This document shows, one piece after another, positions 8,405 through 15,190 of a DNA stretch of 23,552 bases (position 1 is its first letter; each line of letters starts with the position of its first letter). A model generated the notes under the pieces. That model made no database searches. It had not been told where the DNA came from and saw nothing but the letters and a program-made list of their open reading frames with translations. Source of the stretch: a virus; IMG/VR virus record IMGVR_UViG_3300050134_000025, positions 1 to 23,552 of that record; one strand, written 5' to 3'. Position numbers and translations under genes: made by a program.

Positions 8405-9817
8405 ATGACAAGATTCGGGTGGTTGGTGGTGGTGTTGTTGCTGTGTCCGGCGACAGCATCCGGAGCGACAGTTGTAGGGTGGGGGCGAAACACACAAGGC
8501 GCGTTGGGCGCGGGCTTCCGCGGGACGGCATCGACCCCTGTGCCTACAAAGATTGGGACGGTCAAGCAGATTGCGCTTGGGAGTGCCGGCTACGCGTTGC
8601 TGGAAAATGGCACGGTGGACGCTTGGGGCGATAACACCTTCGGCGAGCTCGGCAACGGCACACACACGAACACATCACTGCCAGCCCCCGTGCCTGGTGT
8701 CTCGGGTGTAATTGCGATAGCTGCCAGCGCCGCACATGCAATGGCGTTGCTCACCAACGGTACGGTGGTGACTTGGGGCGGCAACTCCTACGGGCAGCTC
8801 GGCAACGGCACGGGAGGTGGTGGGCGCGAAGTCGGGCAGGACACTCCCATACACGTCCCCGGCTTGAATGGTGTAGCGGCTGTTGCGGCTGGAGGTGCGG
8901 ACGATGCAGCCCTGCTGAGCAACGGCACGGTCGAGGCGTGGGGCGAAAACAAAGCCGGCCAGCTCGGCGACGGCACGACGAGCGAAAAAAGCGTGCCCAC
9001 GCCCGTCAAGGGCCTGACCGGCGTGAAGGCAATTGCTCTCGGCGGAGACCCGTCCATCGGTGGGAGGCTGTTCGCGATCCTCGAGAACGGAACGCTGATG
9101 GCCGTCGGCGGCAACGGTGCGGGGCAGCTCGGCAGCGACAGCACAGCGAAGATCTCGACTACACCTGTGCAAGTGCGGGGCCTTGAACACGTAATCTCTG
9201 TGTCCACGGACATCTCGCATAGCATGGCGTTGCTCGAAAACGGTACAGTGTACACGTGGGGCGATAACGCCTACGGACAGCTAGGTGTGCCGACGTCGGA
9301 AAAGTGCGGGGCCGATCCCTGCAGCCGCACCCCACTACCGACCGGGCTTACTGACGTCACATCGATCTCTGCGGGCTTTCACTTCAGTACGGCAGTCAGC
9401 GACGGTGAGGCCTTCACGTGGGGAGCCGGACAGTTCGGTGAGCTCGGGGATGAAAGCACGCTCAACCGCACGCTGCCCGGACCCGTCGTCGGGCTAAGTG
9501 AAGTACAAAGCATCACAGCCGGCGAATCGCACGCCCTCGCAATCATTGACGGCCCGCCTCCTCCGCCTGTGATCTCTGTGACTCCAGGTATCGACTCTCT
9601 GGCGGTGCACTGGACGCTTATGGAAGAACCGTCCAAGACGTGGAGCATTCAGTGGCGCCCCAAAGGCATACATAACAAATTCAGCAAGACGATACTCTTG
9701 CCGTCTGCCGCGCGCAGCTACACGATCACCGGATTGACGGAACAGCCGTACGAAGTGCTCGTGCGGAACGCATCCAACTTCGGCACACGTATCGTTGTTG
9801 GTACTCCCGCCCACTGA
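8405..9817 (+). CDS. Secreted RCC1 seven-blade propeller protein with FN3-like C-terminus
   Basis: This 470-residue protein has an N-terminal signal peptide (basic MTR, hydrophobic LVVVLLL, then ATASGA as a likely cleavage site). The mature part holds seven RCC1 repeats, recognised by WG-N-x-x-GQLG units: VVGWGRNTQGALG, AWGDNTFGELG, TWGGNSYGQLG, AWGENKAGQLG, AVGGNGAGQLG, TWGDNAYGQLG and TWGAGQFGELG. Seven repeats fit one closed beta-propeller. After a proline hinge (PPPPPVISV), the last 85 residues resemble a fibronectin type III domain (AVHWTLMEEPSKTWSIQW, ending YTITGLTEQPYEVLVRNA). The SD AAAGGAAG precedes the ATG. It sits between fibre and lysis genes. A signal peptide is unexpected for a virion protein, so it may be exported to the host surface; an adhesin role is the alternative. 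Confidence 0.85.
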   Translation: MTRFGWLVVVLLLCPATASGATVVGWGRNTQGALGAGFRGTASTPVPTKIGTVKQIALGSAGYALLENGTVDAWGDNTFGELGNGTHTNTSLPAPVPGVSGVIAIAASAAHAMALLTNGTVVTWGGNSYGQLGNGTGGGGREVGQDTPIHVPGLNGVAAVAAGGADDAALLSNGTVEAWGENKAGQLGDGTTSEKSVPTPVKGLTGVKAIALGGDPSIGGRLFAILENGTLMAVGGNGAGQLGSDSTAKISTTPVQVRGLEHVISVSTDISHSMALLENGTVYTWGDNAYGQLGVPTSEKCGADPCSRTPLPTGLTDVTSISAGFHFSTAVSDGEAFTWGAGQFGELGDESTLNRTLPGPVVGLSEVQSITAGESHALAIIDGPPPPPVISVTPGIDSLAVHWTLMEEPSKTWSIQWRPKGIHNKFSKTILLPSAARSYTITGLTEQPYEVLVRNASNFGTRIVVGTPAH

Positions 9818-9832
9818 CGGAGGTGACGAGAT

Positions 9833-10285
9833 ATGCCTGGCAGCGATGAGATGGGTCGTACACAGCCTGAGTTTTCACTTGGAGAACGTCTTGCGCGTGT
9901 TGAAGCCGAGCAGAACTGCCAAGCGGATCTAGGAGAAAACCTCCAGGGCCAGCTTGACAGACGCCTAACAGAAATAGAGAAGTTGTTTATGGAGAAGCTT
10001 GCAGGTTTGCGCGCAGAGCACCAAGCGGCGCTTGCCGCACAAAAAGAGGCGATCGGGAAGGTGGAGACAGTTACAGACCGGCGATTCGAGAATGCGTCCA
10101 GCCAAGCGGAGAAGCGTGAGGGCCTGATGGGGCAACGTGTAGATGCGTTGGACGGGCGTGTACAGGCAGTCGAGCGTGGAGAATCCGGCTCGCGCGCTGT
10201 AGGTGATTGGTGGGTACGTTCGGCAGCCATCATCGGCGGTCTGGCAGCCTTGGGTTACCTCATCTACTTGATAGCACAACATTAG
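9833..10285 (+). CDS. Coiled-coil protein with C-terminal membrane segment
   Basis: This 150-residue protein has a long coiled coil (residues about 18-118, e.g. LGERLARVEAEQNC and KEAIGKVETVTDRRF) and one C-terminal transmembrane helix (SAAIIGGLAALGYLIYLI) that ends three residues before the C-terminus. The layout is seen in many phage proteins encoded beside holins. It has a strong SD (GGAGGTGA) and is followed eight bases later by the holin-like gene. By position it is probably a lysis-associated membrane protein, perhaps a holin partner; nothing in the sequence proves that. No signal peptide is present, so the coiled coil should be cytoplasmic unless the protein inserts the other way round. 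Confidence 0.65.
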   Translation: MPGSDEMGRTQPEFSLGERLARVEAEQNCQADLGENLQGQLDRRLTEIEKLFMEKLAGLRAEHQAALAAQKEAIGKVETVTDRRFENASSQAEKREGLMGQRVDALDGRVQAVERGESGSRAVGDWWVRSAAIIGGLAALGYLIYLIAQH

Positions 10286-10293
10286 GAGGCAAT

Positions 10294-10674
10294 ATGAAAA
10301 GCGCGTTTTCCATCAATCGAGTTGTAGCGGTACTTACACCTCTTGTCTTCACGCCCGCTGCGATCGTGGCGTCAGCGTGGCTGGCAAAGCATGGGATACA
10401 AGGCGTTGACAAGGAAGAGATCTTGACGGCAGAGATCGCTGGCGCCACTGCAGCAATTGGCGCTGCGGGCATGTGGCTACACGGCCACCATAAATACGAA
10501 GCACAGGTCGCAATGACTACACGTCGAGCACTAGAAGTGCCGGTTGTGCTCGAAGATGAACCCCCGCCGTTGGCATCTCCCGCGCTGCAGCCCGTCCAAG
10601 AGACCGCCGCGGACATCGTCGCTCGAGCACGACGGGAGCTGGACGCGTTGGCGCCAGCCGAGACGACATCATGA
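10294..10674 (+). CDS. Putative holin
   Basis: This 126-residue protein has two predicted membrane helices, VVAVLTPLVFTPAAIVASAW and a second around EIAGATAAIGAAGMWLHG, followed by a charged, proline-rich cytoplasmic tail. Holins form the membrane lesions that let the endolysin reach the wall. I chose ATG 10294 because a perfect AGGAGG lies four bases upstream; the open frame extends further back but only into the preceding gene. The stop overlaps the lysozyme start as ATGA, so the two are translationally coupled. The call rests on topology, size and the adjacent lysozyme gene, since holins share little sequence. Confidence 0.7.
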   Translation: MKSAFSINRVVAVLTPLVFTPAAIVASAWLAKHGIQGVDKEEILTAEIAGATAAIGAAGMWLHGHHKYEAQVAMTTRRALEVPVVLEDEPPPLASPALQPVQETAADIVARARRELDALAPAETTS

Positions 10675-11339
10675 AGTACGAAGTAGATGCTGCCGGCGTC
10701 GAGCTCATCGCGAGCTTTGAGGGCTACGTCAACGGCGTGTACAACGACAGCAGAGGATTCTGCACGGGGGGCTTTGGGCACCTCTTCCACGAGTCGCCAG
10801 CAACGGAGGAGGATCACAGGCTCTACGACGGCAAGGGCAAGACGTTCTGGCTCAAGATGCTCCACAACGACATCTACCGTGACGCGATCGAGCCCATGAA
10901 CGCCACGCTACACGTCCAGCTCGACCAAAACGAGATCAACCCCGTGGCCTCCGCGTGCTACAACTGCGGCCCCGGCTTCGTGGAGGGCACAGTTGGACGC
11001 CTCATCAACGCTCGGAAGTGGAACGCGGCCGCGAACGCGTTCATGCTGTGGGATCACCCGAGCGTGCTTATTCCGCGCCGCGAGCAGGAGCGGGCGTTGT
11101 TCCTCCAGGGTGTACGCGAAGGGGGTCCTCCGTTTCCGTGGCTCGAGCCGTGGGAGCGTTCAGCCGTGCTTGAGGACGACATCTTGGTGCGCACGAATCG
11201 CGACCAGCTCAGGCGCAAGCAGTTGCGTGCGGAGATGACCGTGTACCGCAAGAGGGTGTGGCACGCGGCGCAGGGTGCGGGCGGCTGGGAGATCCGCTTC
11301 AGGAGACAGCGCTACCGCACGCTGTGGGCGCGCACATGA
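10671..11339 (+). CDS. Endolysin, T4-type lysozyme (GH24)
   Basis: This 222-residue muramidase would cleave the MurNAc-GlcNAc bond of the host wall. The catalytic triad of the T4 lysozyme family is visible with exact spacing: Glu17 in ASFEG, Asp26 in VYNDSRG and Thr32 in FCTGGFGH (T4: Glu11, Asp20, Thr26). The C-terminal part of the fold shows YNCGPGFVEGTVGRLIN and the conserved VLIPRREQERALFLQG (RR-x-x-E). There is no signal peptide, consistent with release through a holin. After the catalytic domain (to about residue 165) is a basic tail of about 55 residues rich in Arg and Trp, perhaps a wall- or membrane-binding element; it is not a known binding repeat. It overlaps the holin gene by four bases and ends just before a terminator. 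Confidence 0.88.
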   Translation: MKYEVDAAGVELIASFEGYVNGVYNDSRGFCTGGFGHLFHESPATEEDHRLYDGKGKTFWLKMLHNDIYRDAIEPMNATLHVQLDQNEINPVASACYNCGPGFVEGTVGRLINARKWNAAANAFMLWDHPSVLIPRREQERALFLQGVREGGPPFPWLEPWERSAVLEDDILVRTNRDQLRRKQLRAEMTVYRKRVWHAAQGAGGWEIRFRRQRYRTLWART

Positions 11340-11343
11340 CTTC

Positions 11344-11373
11344 GAGCTAGGTTCGCCTCCTGCCTACTAGCTC
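11344..11373 (+). other. Inverted repeat after the lysozyme stop
   Basis: A perfect 7-bp inverted repeat (GAGCTAG ... CTAGCTC) encloses 16 bases. It has no T-run after it, so it is unlikely to terminate alone. It may protect the 3' end of the late transcript or act with the hairpin that follows. Confidence 0.4.
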
Positions 11374-11384
11374 TGAGGGCCCAG

Positions 11385-11420
11385 CGGGCGTCTCTGCGAT
11401 CGGCAGGGGCGCCCGTTTGT
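11385..11420 (+). terminator. Intrinsic terminator of the late operon
   Basis: A 13-bp stem (CGGGCG then TCTCTGC pairing with GCAGGGG then CGCCCG, with two G-T pairs) closes a five-base loop GATCG and is followed by TTTGT. It lies 46 bases after the lysozyme stop, before the next promoter, and should end late transcription. The T-tract is short, so termination may be partial. Confidence 0.75.
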
Positions 11421-11424
11421 GCGC

Positions 11425-11440
11425 GTAGAACAAATGTCCA
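11425..11440 (+). promoter_or_regulatory. LexA-like box / shared upstream element, copy 1
   Basis: The core GAACAAATGTCC (11428-11439) differs by one base from the actinobacterial damage-box pattern GAAC-N4-GTTC. A 16-base block around it is 14/16 identical to one at 22287-22302. It starts 19 bases before the -35 of the promoter that follows, a good place for an operator. Confidence 0.5.
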
Positions 11441-11446
11441 TAGGCC

Positions 11447-11475
11447 TTGATTTTCAAGTCGATTTGGTCGATACT
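11447..11475 (+). promoter_or_regulatory. Promoter with leaderless geometry, copy 1
   Basis: TTGATT (-35) and GATACT (-10) each match the consensus at four of six positions and are separated by 17 bases. The -10 ends six bases before ATG 11482, so transcription would begin at or beside the start codon. An overlapping CTTGA-TTT-TCAAG inverted repeat (11446-11458) could be a further protein site. Confidence 0.55.
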
Positions 11476-11481
11476 ATGTAC

Positions 11482-11748
11482 ATGAGCAAGCAGGCAAACA
11501 CCAAGGAGCAGACCACGACAAGCAAGCTTATGTACTTTGCAAGTGAACTCCGCTACATAGGTAGGGGCACTGTCGAGAAAGCCGAGCCTGATGGAAACTT
11601 GATCGTCAACATTCCAGGCGTGGGCCGCGGGCGTGTCGCCGCAGATATGGTTTTCAAGACCAAGCGTGAAGCCTTGAACTTCGCTCAGGTCCCGCAGAGC
11701 GGCGGTTGGAGCGATGTTGCAAAGCTAAACTTGGTCGGTCGTCGGTGA
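11482..11748 (+). CDS. Small early protein of unknown function
   Basis: This 88-residue protein is not recognised. The N-terminus is polar (SKQANTKEQTTTSK). The rest looks like a small beta barrel: YIGRGTVEKAEPDGNLIVNI, then VGRGRVAADMVFKTK, and an amphipathic C-terminal end. I chose ATG 11482 over the upstream GTG at 11419 and ATGs at 11437 and 11476 because the promoter -10 at 11470-11475 places the transcript start there and no SD exists. It overlaps the next gene by GTGA. Placement right behind a regulated-looking promoter suggests an early or damage-induced role. Confidence 0.6.
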   Translation: MSKQANTKEQTTTSKLMYFASELRYIGRGTVEKAEPDGNLIVNIPGVGRGRVAADMVFKTKREALNFAQVPQSGGWSDVAKLNLVGRR

Positions 11749-11981
11749 TCGGCTATTACACATCGGTACAGGATGGTAGACGAGCAGGCTTCTTGTTGGG
11801 CCCGTTTCCTACGCACGACGAAGCGCTAGACCTCGTAGAGTTTACACTAGACTTGGCCGCCGACGCCGATCCATTTTCTCACTTCTACGCCTTTGGCACG
11901 TGTAGGGTCGAGGCAGACGAAGATGCTCTTCCTGTAGGTCGTCTGAATGGTTATATCAGTAAGTCACGGCGCGTTACTTGA
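11745..11981 (+). CDS. Small conserved-type phage protein, unknown function
   Basis: This 78-residue protein starts at GTG 11745, overlapping the previous stop as GTGA. Its pattern (GYYTSVQDGRRAGFLLGPF, THDEAL, then ADPFSHFYAFGTCRVE) resembles a type of small phage protein I associate with early regions of actinophages, but I cannot name a function. The fold looks like two strands, a helix and a further strand. It ends convergent with the replication operon, overlapping the mIHF-like gene by eight bases; no terminator is visible at that junction. Confidence 0.65.
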   Translation: MIGYYTSVQDGRRAGFLLGPFPTHDEALDLVEFTLDLAADADPFSHFYAFGTCRVEADEDALPVGRLNGYISKSRRVT

Positions 11982-12261
11982 CCCGTGCGGGTAGCTGACG
12001 CTCGATCGCCCGCCGCTGCTGAGTCGACAGCTCGCACATGAGCAGGTGCGGCCACACGTCTGCACGCTCGAACACCTGACGAGCGCCCTCACGTCCAAGT
12101 CCCCGTGCGGAGATGCAGACGTCGTACACCTCGGCCTCATGTAGGCACAGTGGAAGCTGCGAGCCGATGAGAATCTCGCGTAGCGAAACGACGCCTGCCG
12201 CGAGGCTTAGGAACAGGTTCGCACGCTCAGTGCGGACTCTACGCGCGTACTCGATGCTCAC
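11974..12261 (-). CDS. mIHF / H2TH-like small DNA-binding protein
   Basis: This 95-residue protein is basic at the N-terminus (YARRVRTERANLF), followed by VVSLREILIG and a helix-two-turn-helix-like block: VYDVCISARGLGREGARQVF, then WPHLLMCELSTQQRRAIERQ. The order (basic helix, SLREIL, G-x-G-R-x-x-A-R-x-x-x-E, terminal Q-R-x-x-I) resembles mycobacterial integration host factor and its phage relatives, which bend DNA. It is the last gene of the minus-strand operon. The start is GTG 12261 with AAGG upstream, overlapping the nuclease gene by 23 bases. The alternative is a conserved hypothetical protein with an S13-like fold. Confidence 0.55.
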   Translation of the reverse strand: MSIEYARRVRTERANLFLSLAAGVVSLREILIGSQLPLCLHEAEVYDVCISARGLGREGARQVFERADVWPHLLMCELSTQQRRAIERQLPARVK

Positions 12262-12619
12262 AGCGTAGCCTTGCTTGTACCGCTAGACGTTCGACGGTTT
12301 GTGTGGTCCTGAGCGTACCGAAGCCCCAGCGTGACGCCTGGTCGATGCAGTCGAGCACGTGCTCGAGCTGCCGTACGCTCGTGAGCATCAACGCCACTGC
12401 GCCGGCCTTGCGGAGATCCTCGAGCGTTTGTGCCTGCAGTGCGGTGAGTGTGCGCTCCTTGCTCGGTAGCTTGACCTCGATCGCGAGCATGACGCCGCGG
12501 TAGACCCCTACGTTGTCGGGCCAGCCGGCTCCGTAGGGGCCTCCCGCGACCTTGCGCATCCAGCCGCCTCGTTCGCGTACACGCTTAGCCATCTTGGCGG
12601 ATAGTGCGCCCTCTTTCAT
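12239..12619 (-). CDS. VRR-NUC type nuclease
   Basis: This 126-residue protein fits the stand-alone VRR-NUC domain, a PD-(D/E)XK nuclease found in phages and thought to act on branched DNA. Visible motifs are an N-terminal helix then GGWMRKVAGG, the catalytic Asp35 in GWPDNVGVYRG, Glu48 and Lys50 in AIEVKLPS, and the helix TALQAQTLEDLRKAGA, whose Gln is conserved in the family. The C-terminal 35 residues are basic and perhaps bind DNA. The start is ATG 12619, five bases after the ssDNA-binding candidate, in a recombination operon, which supports a resolvase-like role. Confidence 0.82.
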   Translation of the reverse strand: MKEGALSAKMAKRVRERGGWMRKVAGGPYGAGWPDNVGVYRGVMLAIEVKLPSKERTLTALQAQTLEDLRKAGAVALMLTSVRQLEHVLDCIDQASRWGFGTLRTTQTVERLAVQARLRCEHRVRA

Positions 12620-12624
12620 GGCGC

Positions 12625-13269
12625 CTACTCGAAGTCGCCTAGGTCGATGTCGTCGTCCTCATCGTCCTCGTCATCGTCTGAGCGTTTGCGTTTGGACGAT
12701 GATTTACGGGCAGAGGATTTTTTACGTCGTTTGGCTGGTGGCTCGTCTTCCTCATCGTCCTCGTCATCGTCTGTGTCGTCCTCCTCTTCGTCGTCGGCGT
12801 CGAGCTCGTCATCCCCGTCATCCTCGTCGTCATCGTCGTCATCGTCTTCAACGTCCTCCAGCGAGAGGAATCCACCTTGGAACTTGACGACGCTCTTTGT
12901 GTCGTACTGGCCACTGTCATCCTCGTCATCTACGAGGTTGACGGCAATTTCCTCACCTGACACTGCCTGACCGATCCTACGGATATCCGCCTGACCAGAC
13001 GGTACTTTCTTGCCGCACGCTTCGAGCAGTTCACGGAAGCGGTGATAGCACTTGGGAGACATCCACAACCGCTCGGTCATTTTCTTCTTCTTGTCTCGCG
13101 GGCCAAGCAGCGTCAAAGGCACAGCCAGGCCGATGCTGCCCTTCTGCTGCGAACGTACAGGCTTGCATTTACCTATGCGTGCCTTACGTACGCCGGGTTT
13201 GACGCGCAGCCCGCCTTCGGGCTTTTCTTCCTTGCGGAAGTCCAACAGAAAGTCGGTGCTAGTTGCCAT
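12625..13269 (-). CDS. ssDNA-binding protein candidate with long acidic tail
   Basis: This 214-residue protein has an N-terminal domain (residues 1-135) like phage DUF669-type proteins, proposed ssDNA binders that accompany Sak4 ATPases. It shows GGLRVKPGVRKARIGKCKPV, a SIGLAVPLTLLG strand, CYHRFRELLEACGKKVP and GEEIAVNLVDDED. Residues 141-176 are almost all Asp and Glu. Then comes a Lys/Arg/Ser island (178-197, e.g. AKRRKKSSARKS), and a second acidic end finishing DIDLGDFE, reminiscent of the acidic aromatic tip that ssDNA-binding proteins use to recruit partners. I took ATG 13269, which has GGAG upstream; the open frame continues further back without support. It overlaps the ATPase gene by 11 bases. 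Confidence 0.6.
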   Translation of the reverse strand: MATSTDFLLDFRKEEKPEGGLRVKPGVRKARIGKCKPVRSQQKGSIGLAVPLTLLGPRDKKKKMTERLWMSPKCYHRFRELLEACGKKVPSGQADIRRIGQAVSGEEIAVNLVDDEDDSGQYDTKSVVKFQGGFLSLEDVEDDDDDDDEDDGDDELDADDEEEDDTDDDEDDEEDEPPAKRRKKSSARKSSSKRKRSDDDEDDEDDDIDLGDFE

Positions 13270-14017
13270 CTGTAAGTCTCCTGTTCCACGCCCTAATAAT
13301 GTAGGGCATCGTTGGGTTACGTGTAATTGGTTTGAGCTCGTTGGTGCACTCGTCCGTTTTATACAACCTGCTGTCTCCTGTGAACAACTCATCTACCCAC
13401 TTACCGTTCACCTTACGGCGACGAGCATTGCCGGTAATGCCTACGATGTCGCACAGAGCGGCACGGCATCCCTCAGGCAGGTCAGCGGTGATTTCCGTAA
13501 CGCTGCCGTCATCGTCCTTCACGCGACGCTCCTGTGCCAAGAATACAACGTGCATCGGTAGGTTACGAAACGCGAAGCACATTGCCTCAACGAGCTTGCC
13601 GGCACGGCCGTAGATAGGCTGTGAAGGCTGCTTCTTCTCGCGTGCAGGATCACGATCCTCTGCCTCTTCCATCACCTTGTCCATCGCGGCGGCGTGCAGC
13701 ATGGTCACCGTGTCGATGGCAACTGTCTTGTACGGATGGTCACCTGACTTCAGGTACCAGTACGCCAAGTTGATCTCGTCAAATGTGGATACCTCGCGCT
13801 TATGGGCTCGGCTGCCCACGGTTGAGCGTGTGCCCTTCTCGCGTACGTCGATGATGAGCACCTTAGGCGCCGACGCAGCGAAACGTGTCTTGCCTGTGCC
13901 GTTATCACCATAAACGAGGATCTTCACCCACGGATCAAGCTTGTCCACTGACTGGATGCCTTGGGCGAAGCGCTCGATCGCCTCGGATGACGGTTGTGTG
14001 CGTGACCTAGTTGTCAA
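13259..14017 (-). CDS. Sak4-like RecA-fold ATPase (AAA_24 type)
   Basis: This RecA-like ATPase of about 252 residues belongs to the phage nucleotide-binding type linked to Sak4 single-strand annealing/recombinase proteins. The Walker A is GDNGTGKT (residues 37-44), followed by FAASAPKVLIIDVREKGT. A Walker B-like strand is TVAIDTVTMLHA. Late motifs include MHVVFLAQERRVKDD and DLPEGCRAALCDIVGITG, both typical. I prefer the TTG at 14017: AAGGGG lies nine bases before it, and the frame further upstream (TTG 14071, ATG 14062) lies inside a separate 58-residue gene. Neighbours, a Cas4-type nuclease upstream and an ssDNA-binding candidate downstream, form the usual recombination set. Confidence 0.78.
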   Translation of the reverse strand: MTTRSRTQPSSEAIERFAQGIQSVDKLDPWVKILVYGDNGTGKTRFAASAPKVLIIDVREKGTRSTVGSRAHKREVSTFDEINLAYWYLKSGDHPYKTVAIDTVTMLHAAAMDKVMEEAEDRDPAREKKQPSQPIYGRAGKLVEAMCFAFRNLPMHVVFLAQERRVKDDDGSVTEITADLPEGCRAALCDIVGITGNARRRKVNGKWVDELFTGDSRLYKTDECTNELKPITRNPTMPYIIRAWNRRLTDGN

Positions 14018-14183
14018 AATACTCAGCCCCTTGCACTTGTGCTCCGGTATGACCGAGAACATCTTGCGCAAGCTGCAGCGTGGCAGAGCCCGGTGTCATG
14101 CCCTGTGCGATGTATTCTCTCAGTTTCTCTACGTCTTCGGCGCTCAGCTCGTAGTCAACTTCAATCTCAAGTCGCTTGCTCAC
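14007..14183 (-). CDS. 58-residue protein of unknown function
   Basis: This short gene runs from GTG 14183 to TAG 14007 and encodes an acidic protein beginning MSKRLEIEVDYELSAEDVEK and ending QGAEYFDN. It looks like one strand followed by two helices. Its GTG overlaps the stop of the nuclease gene as GTGA, and its end overlaps the start of the ATPase by 11 bases. This coupling on both sides, and the lack of any other frame filling the gap, argue that it is real. I do not recognise the family; its place suggests an accessory factor of the nuclease or the ATPase. Confidence 0.65.
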   Translation of the reverse strand: MSKRLEIEVDYELSAEDVEKLREYIAQGMTPGSATLQLAQDVLGHTGAQVQGAEYFDN

Positions 14184-15190
14184 GCCTTGCCTCCAGTCAG
14201 GATCTGCATGTGTGTGTCCTCCAAGTCTTTCTCTCGGCTGACGGTTGTAAATTGCAGTCGTGTGATCTCGTCAACCTTGCCGCCTTGCATCTCGACAATG
14301 CAGGGGTGAACGTACTCGCAGTCCCATTCACACTTCTTGTCGACCGTACGAGGGAAATAGTTACGCTCTGTTGCGTCCTTGATTTCTTGGGACGTCATCA
14401 TCATCTCTCGCATCGTCTGCTGCACCGTTGGCTTGTCACGCGGCATGCGTGTACGACGGAACCAGCGTTCGGTCTGGTGGTTCAAGTGGCGTAGCATTAC
14501 GCCGTAGTCGCGTGGGTTGAGGCCGTGCCGGCGAATCTCACGGTAGTAAGTGTGAACGTCACAGCGGATGTCTTTGCGTTGCTCCAAGCCCCCGCTCTGC
14601 AACACCTTCGGCAGTGTGGGCGTTGCTGTGCAGATCTCATCGAACATGACACCACGGATCTTCTTGTAACCAATTTGAGCTGCCGCCCACACGTACTTGG
14701 CTAGCTGTGAGTCGAGCAGCATGAAGTTCTCGCTCATCAGGTTGGTGACGCTCTTGTAATCAACCAACCATATTCCGCCGTCGTCCTCTTCAGTGACCTT
14801 GTCGATGATGAAGTTGAACTGGTCGCCGTTGGGCAGGTCGACCGTCTCGTCAAGCTCAGTGTCAAGTGTGCGCCAATGCGTGTCCTCGTCTTTGTAGTGT
14901 GCGAGGTAGTTTTTCATCAGTCGTGCGCACTCTGTCGGCAGATCGCCGTATTCCTCGCGCTCCTCGAAAAGCAGGTTGTTGAATTCCAGTGTGAGGTCAC
15001 GATGACGTTGGCGCCAGTCGTGTTCTCCATCGTAGTGAACCATCAGCAGCTCGTGCAGCCAAGAGCCCTTCTTGAGTTGGATCGCTACACGCTTCTTCCT
15101 CAGTTTTTCAACGTAGCGGAAGGCATAACGACGCGGGCAGCGACGGTAACACGCACACTTAGAATTCGACAGGCGAAGTGAATCAGGCAT
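14180..15190 (-). CDS. Cas4/RecB-type PD-(D/E)XK nuclease
   Basis: This 336-residue nuclease has the ordered motifs of the Cas4/AddB-like family (PDDEXK_1): RLSNSKCACYRRCPRRYAFR at the N-terminus, His46 in GSWLHELL, a Glu around 112, Asp130 in FNFIIDKV, Asp144 and Lys146 in LVDYKSV, and Gln162 with Tyr166 in SQLAKYVWAA. Three cysteines near the C-terminus (287, 291 and 297, CEWDCEYVHPC) plus one of the N-terminal cysteines would hold an iron-sulphur cluster. Such phage proteins are 5'-3' exonucleases that make single strands for the annealing/recombinase protein. ATG 15190 overlaps the upstream gene by eight bases; its stop overlaps the 58-residue gene by GTGA. Confidence 0.83.
   Translation of the reverse strand: MPDSLRLSNSKCACYRRCPRRYAFRYVEKLRKKRVAIQLKKGSWLHELLMVHYDGEHDWRQRHRDLTLEFNNLLFEEREEYGDLPTECARLMKNYLAHYKDEDTHWRTLDTELDETVDLPNGDQFNFIIDKVTEEDDGGIWLVDYKSVTNLMSENFMLLDSQLAKYVWAAAQIGYKKIRGVMFDEICTATPTLPKVLQSGGLEQRKDIRCDVHTYYREIRRHGLNPRDYGVMLRHLNHQTERWFRRTRMPRDKPTVQQTMREMMMTSQEIKDATERNYFPRTVDKKCEWDCEYVHPCIVEMQGGKVDEITRLQFTTVSREKDLEDTHMQILTGGKA

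Noticed and set aside
12803-12850. Lys/Arg island of the acidic-tailed protein as a eukaryotic nuclear signal or sign of eukaryotic origin
   Set aside because: The surrounding genes are plainly phage. The island is better explained as an intrinsically disordered charge block.
12647-12970. Poly-Ser open frame on the plus strand
   Set aside because: It is the antisense of the Asp/Glu tail of the ssDNA-binding candidate (GAC/GAG read as TCG/TCC).
13151-13392. N-terminal extension of the ssDNA-binding candidate to 13392
   Set aside because: The added residues overlap the ATPase gene in another frame; ATG 13269 has an SD and gives the family-length protein.
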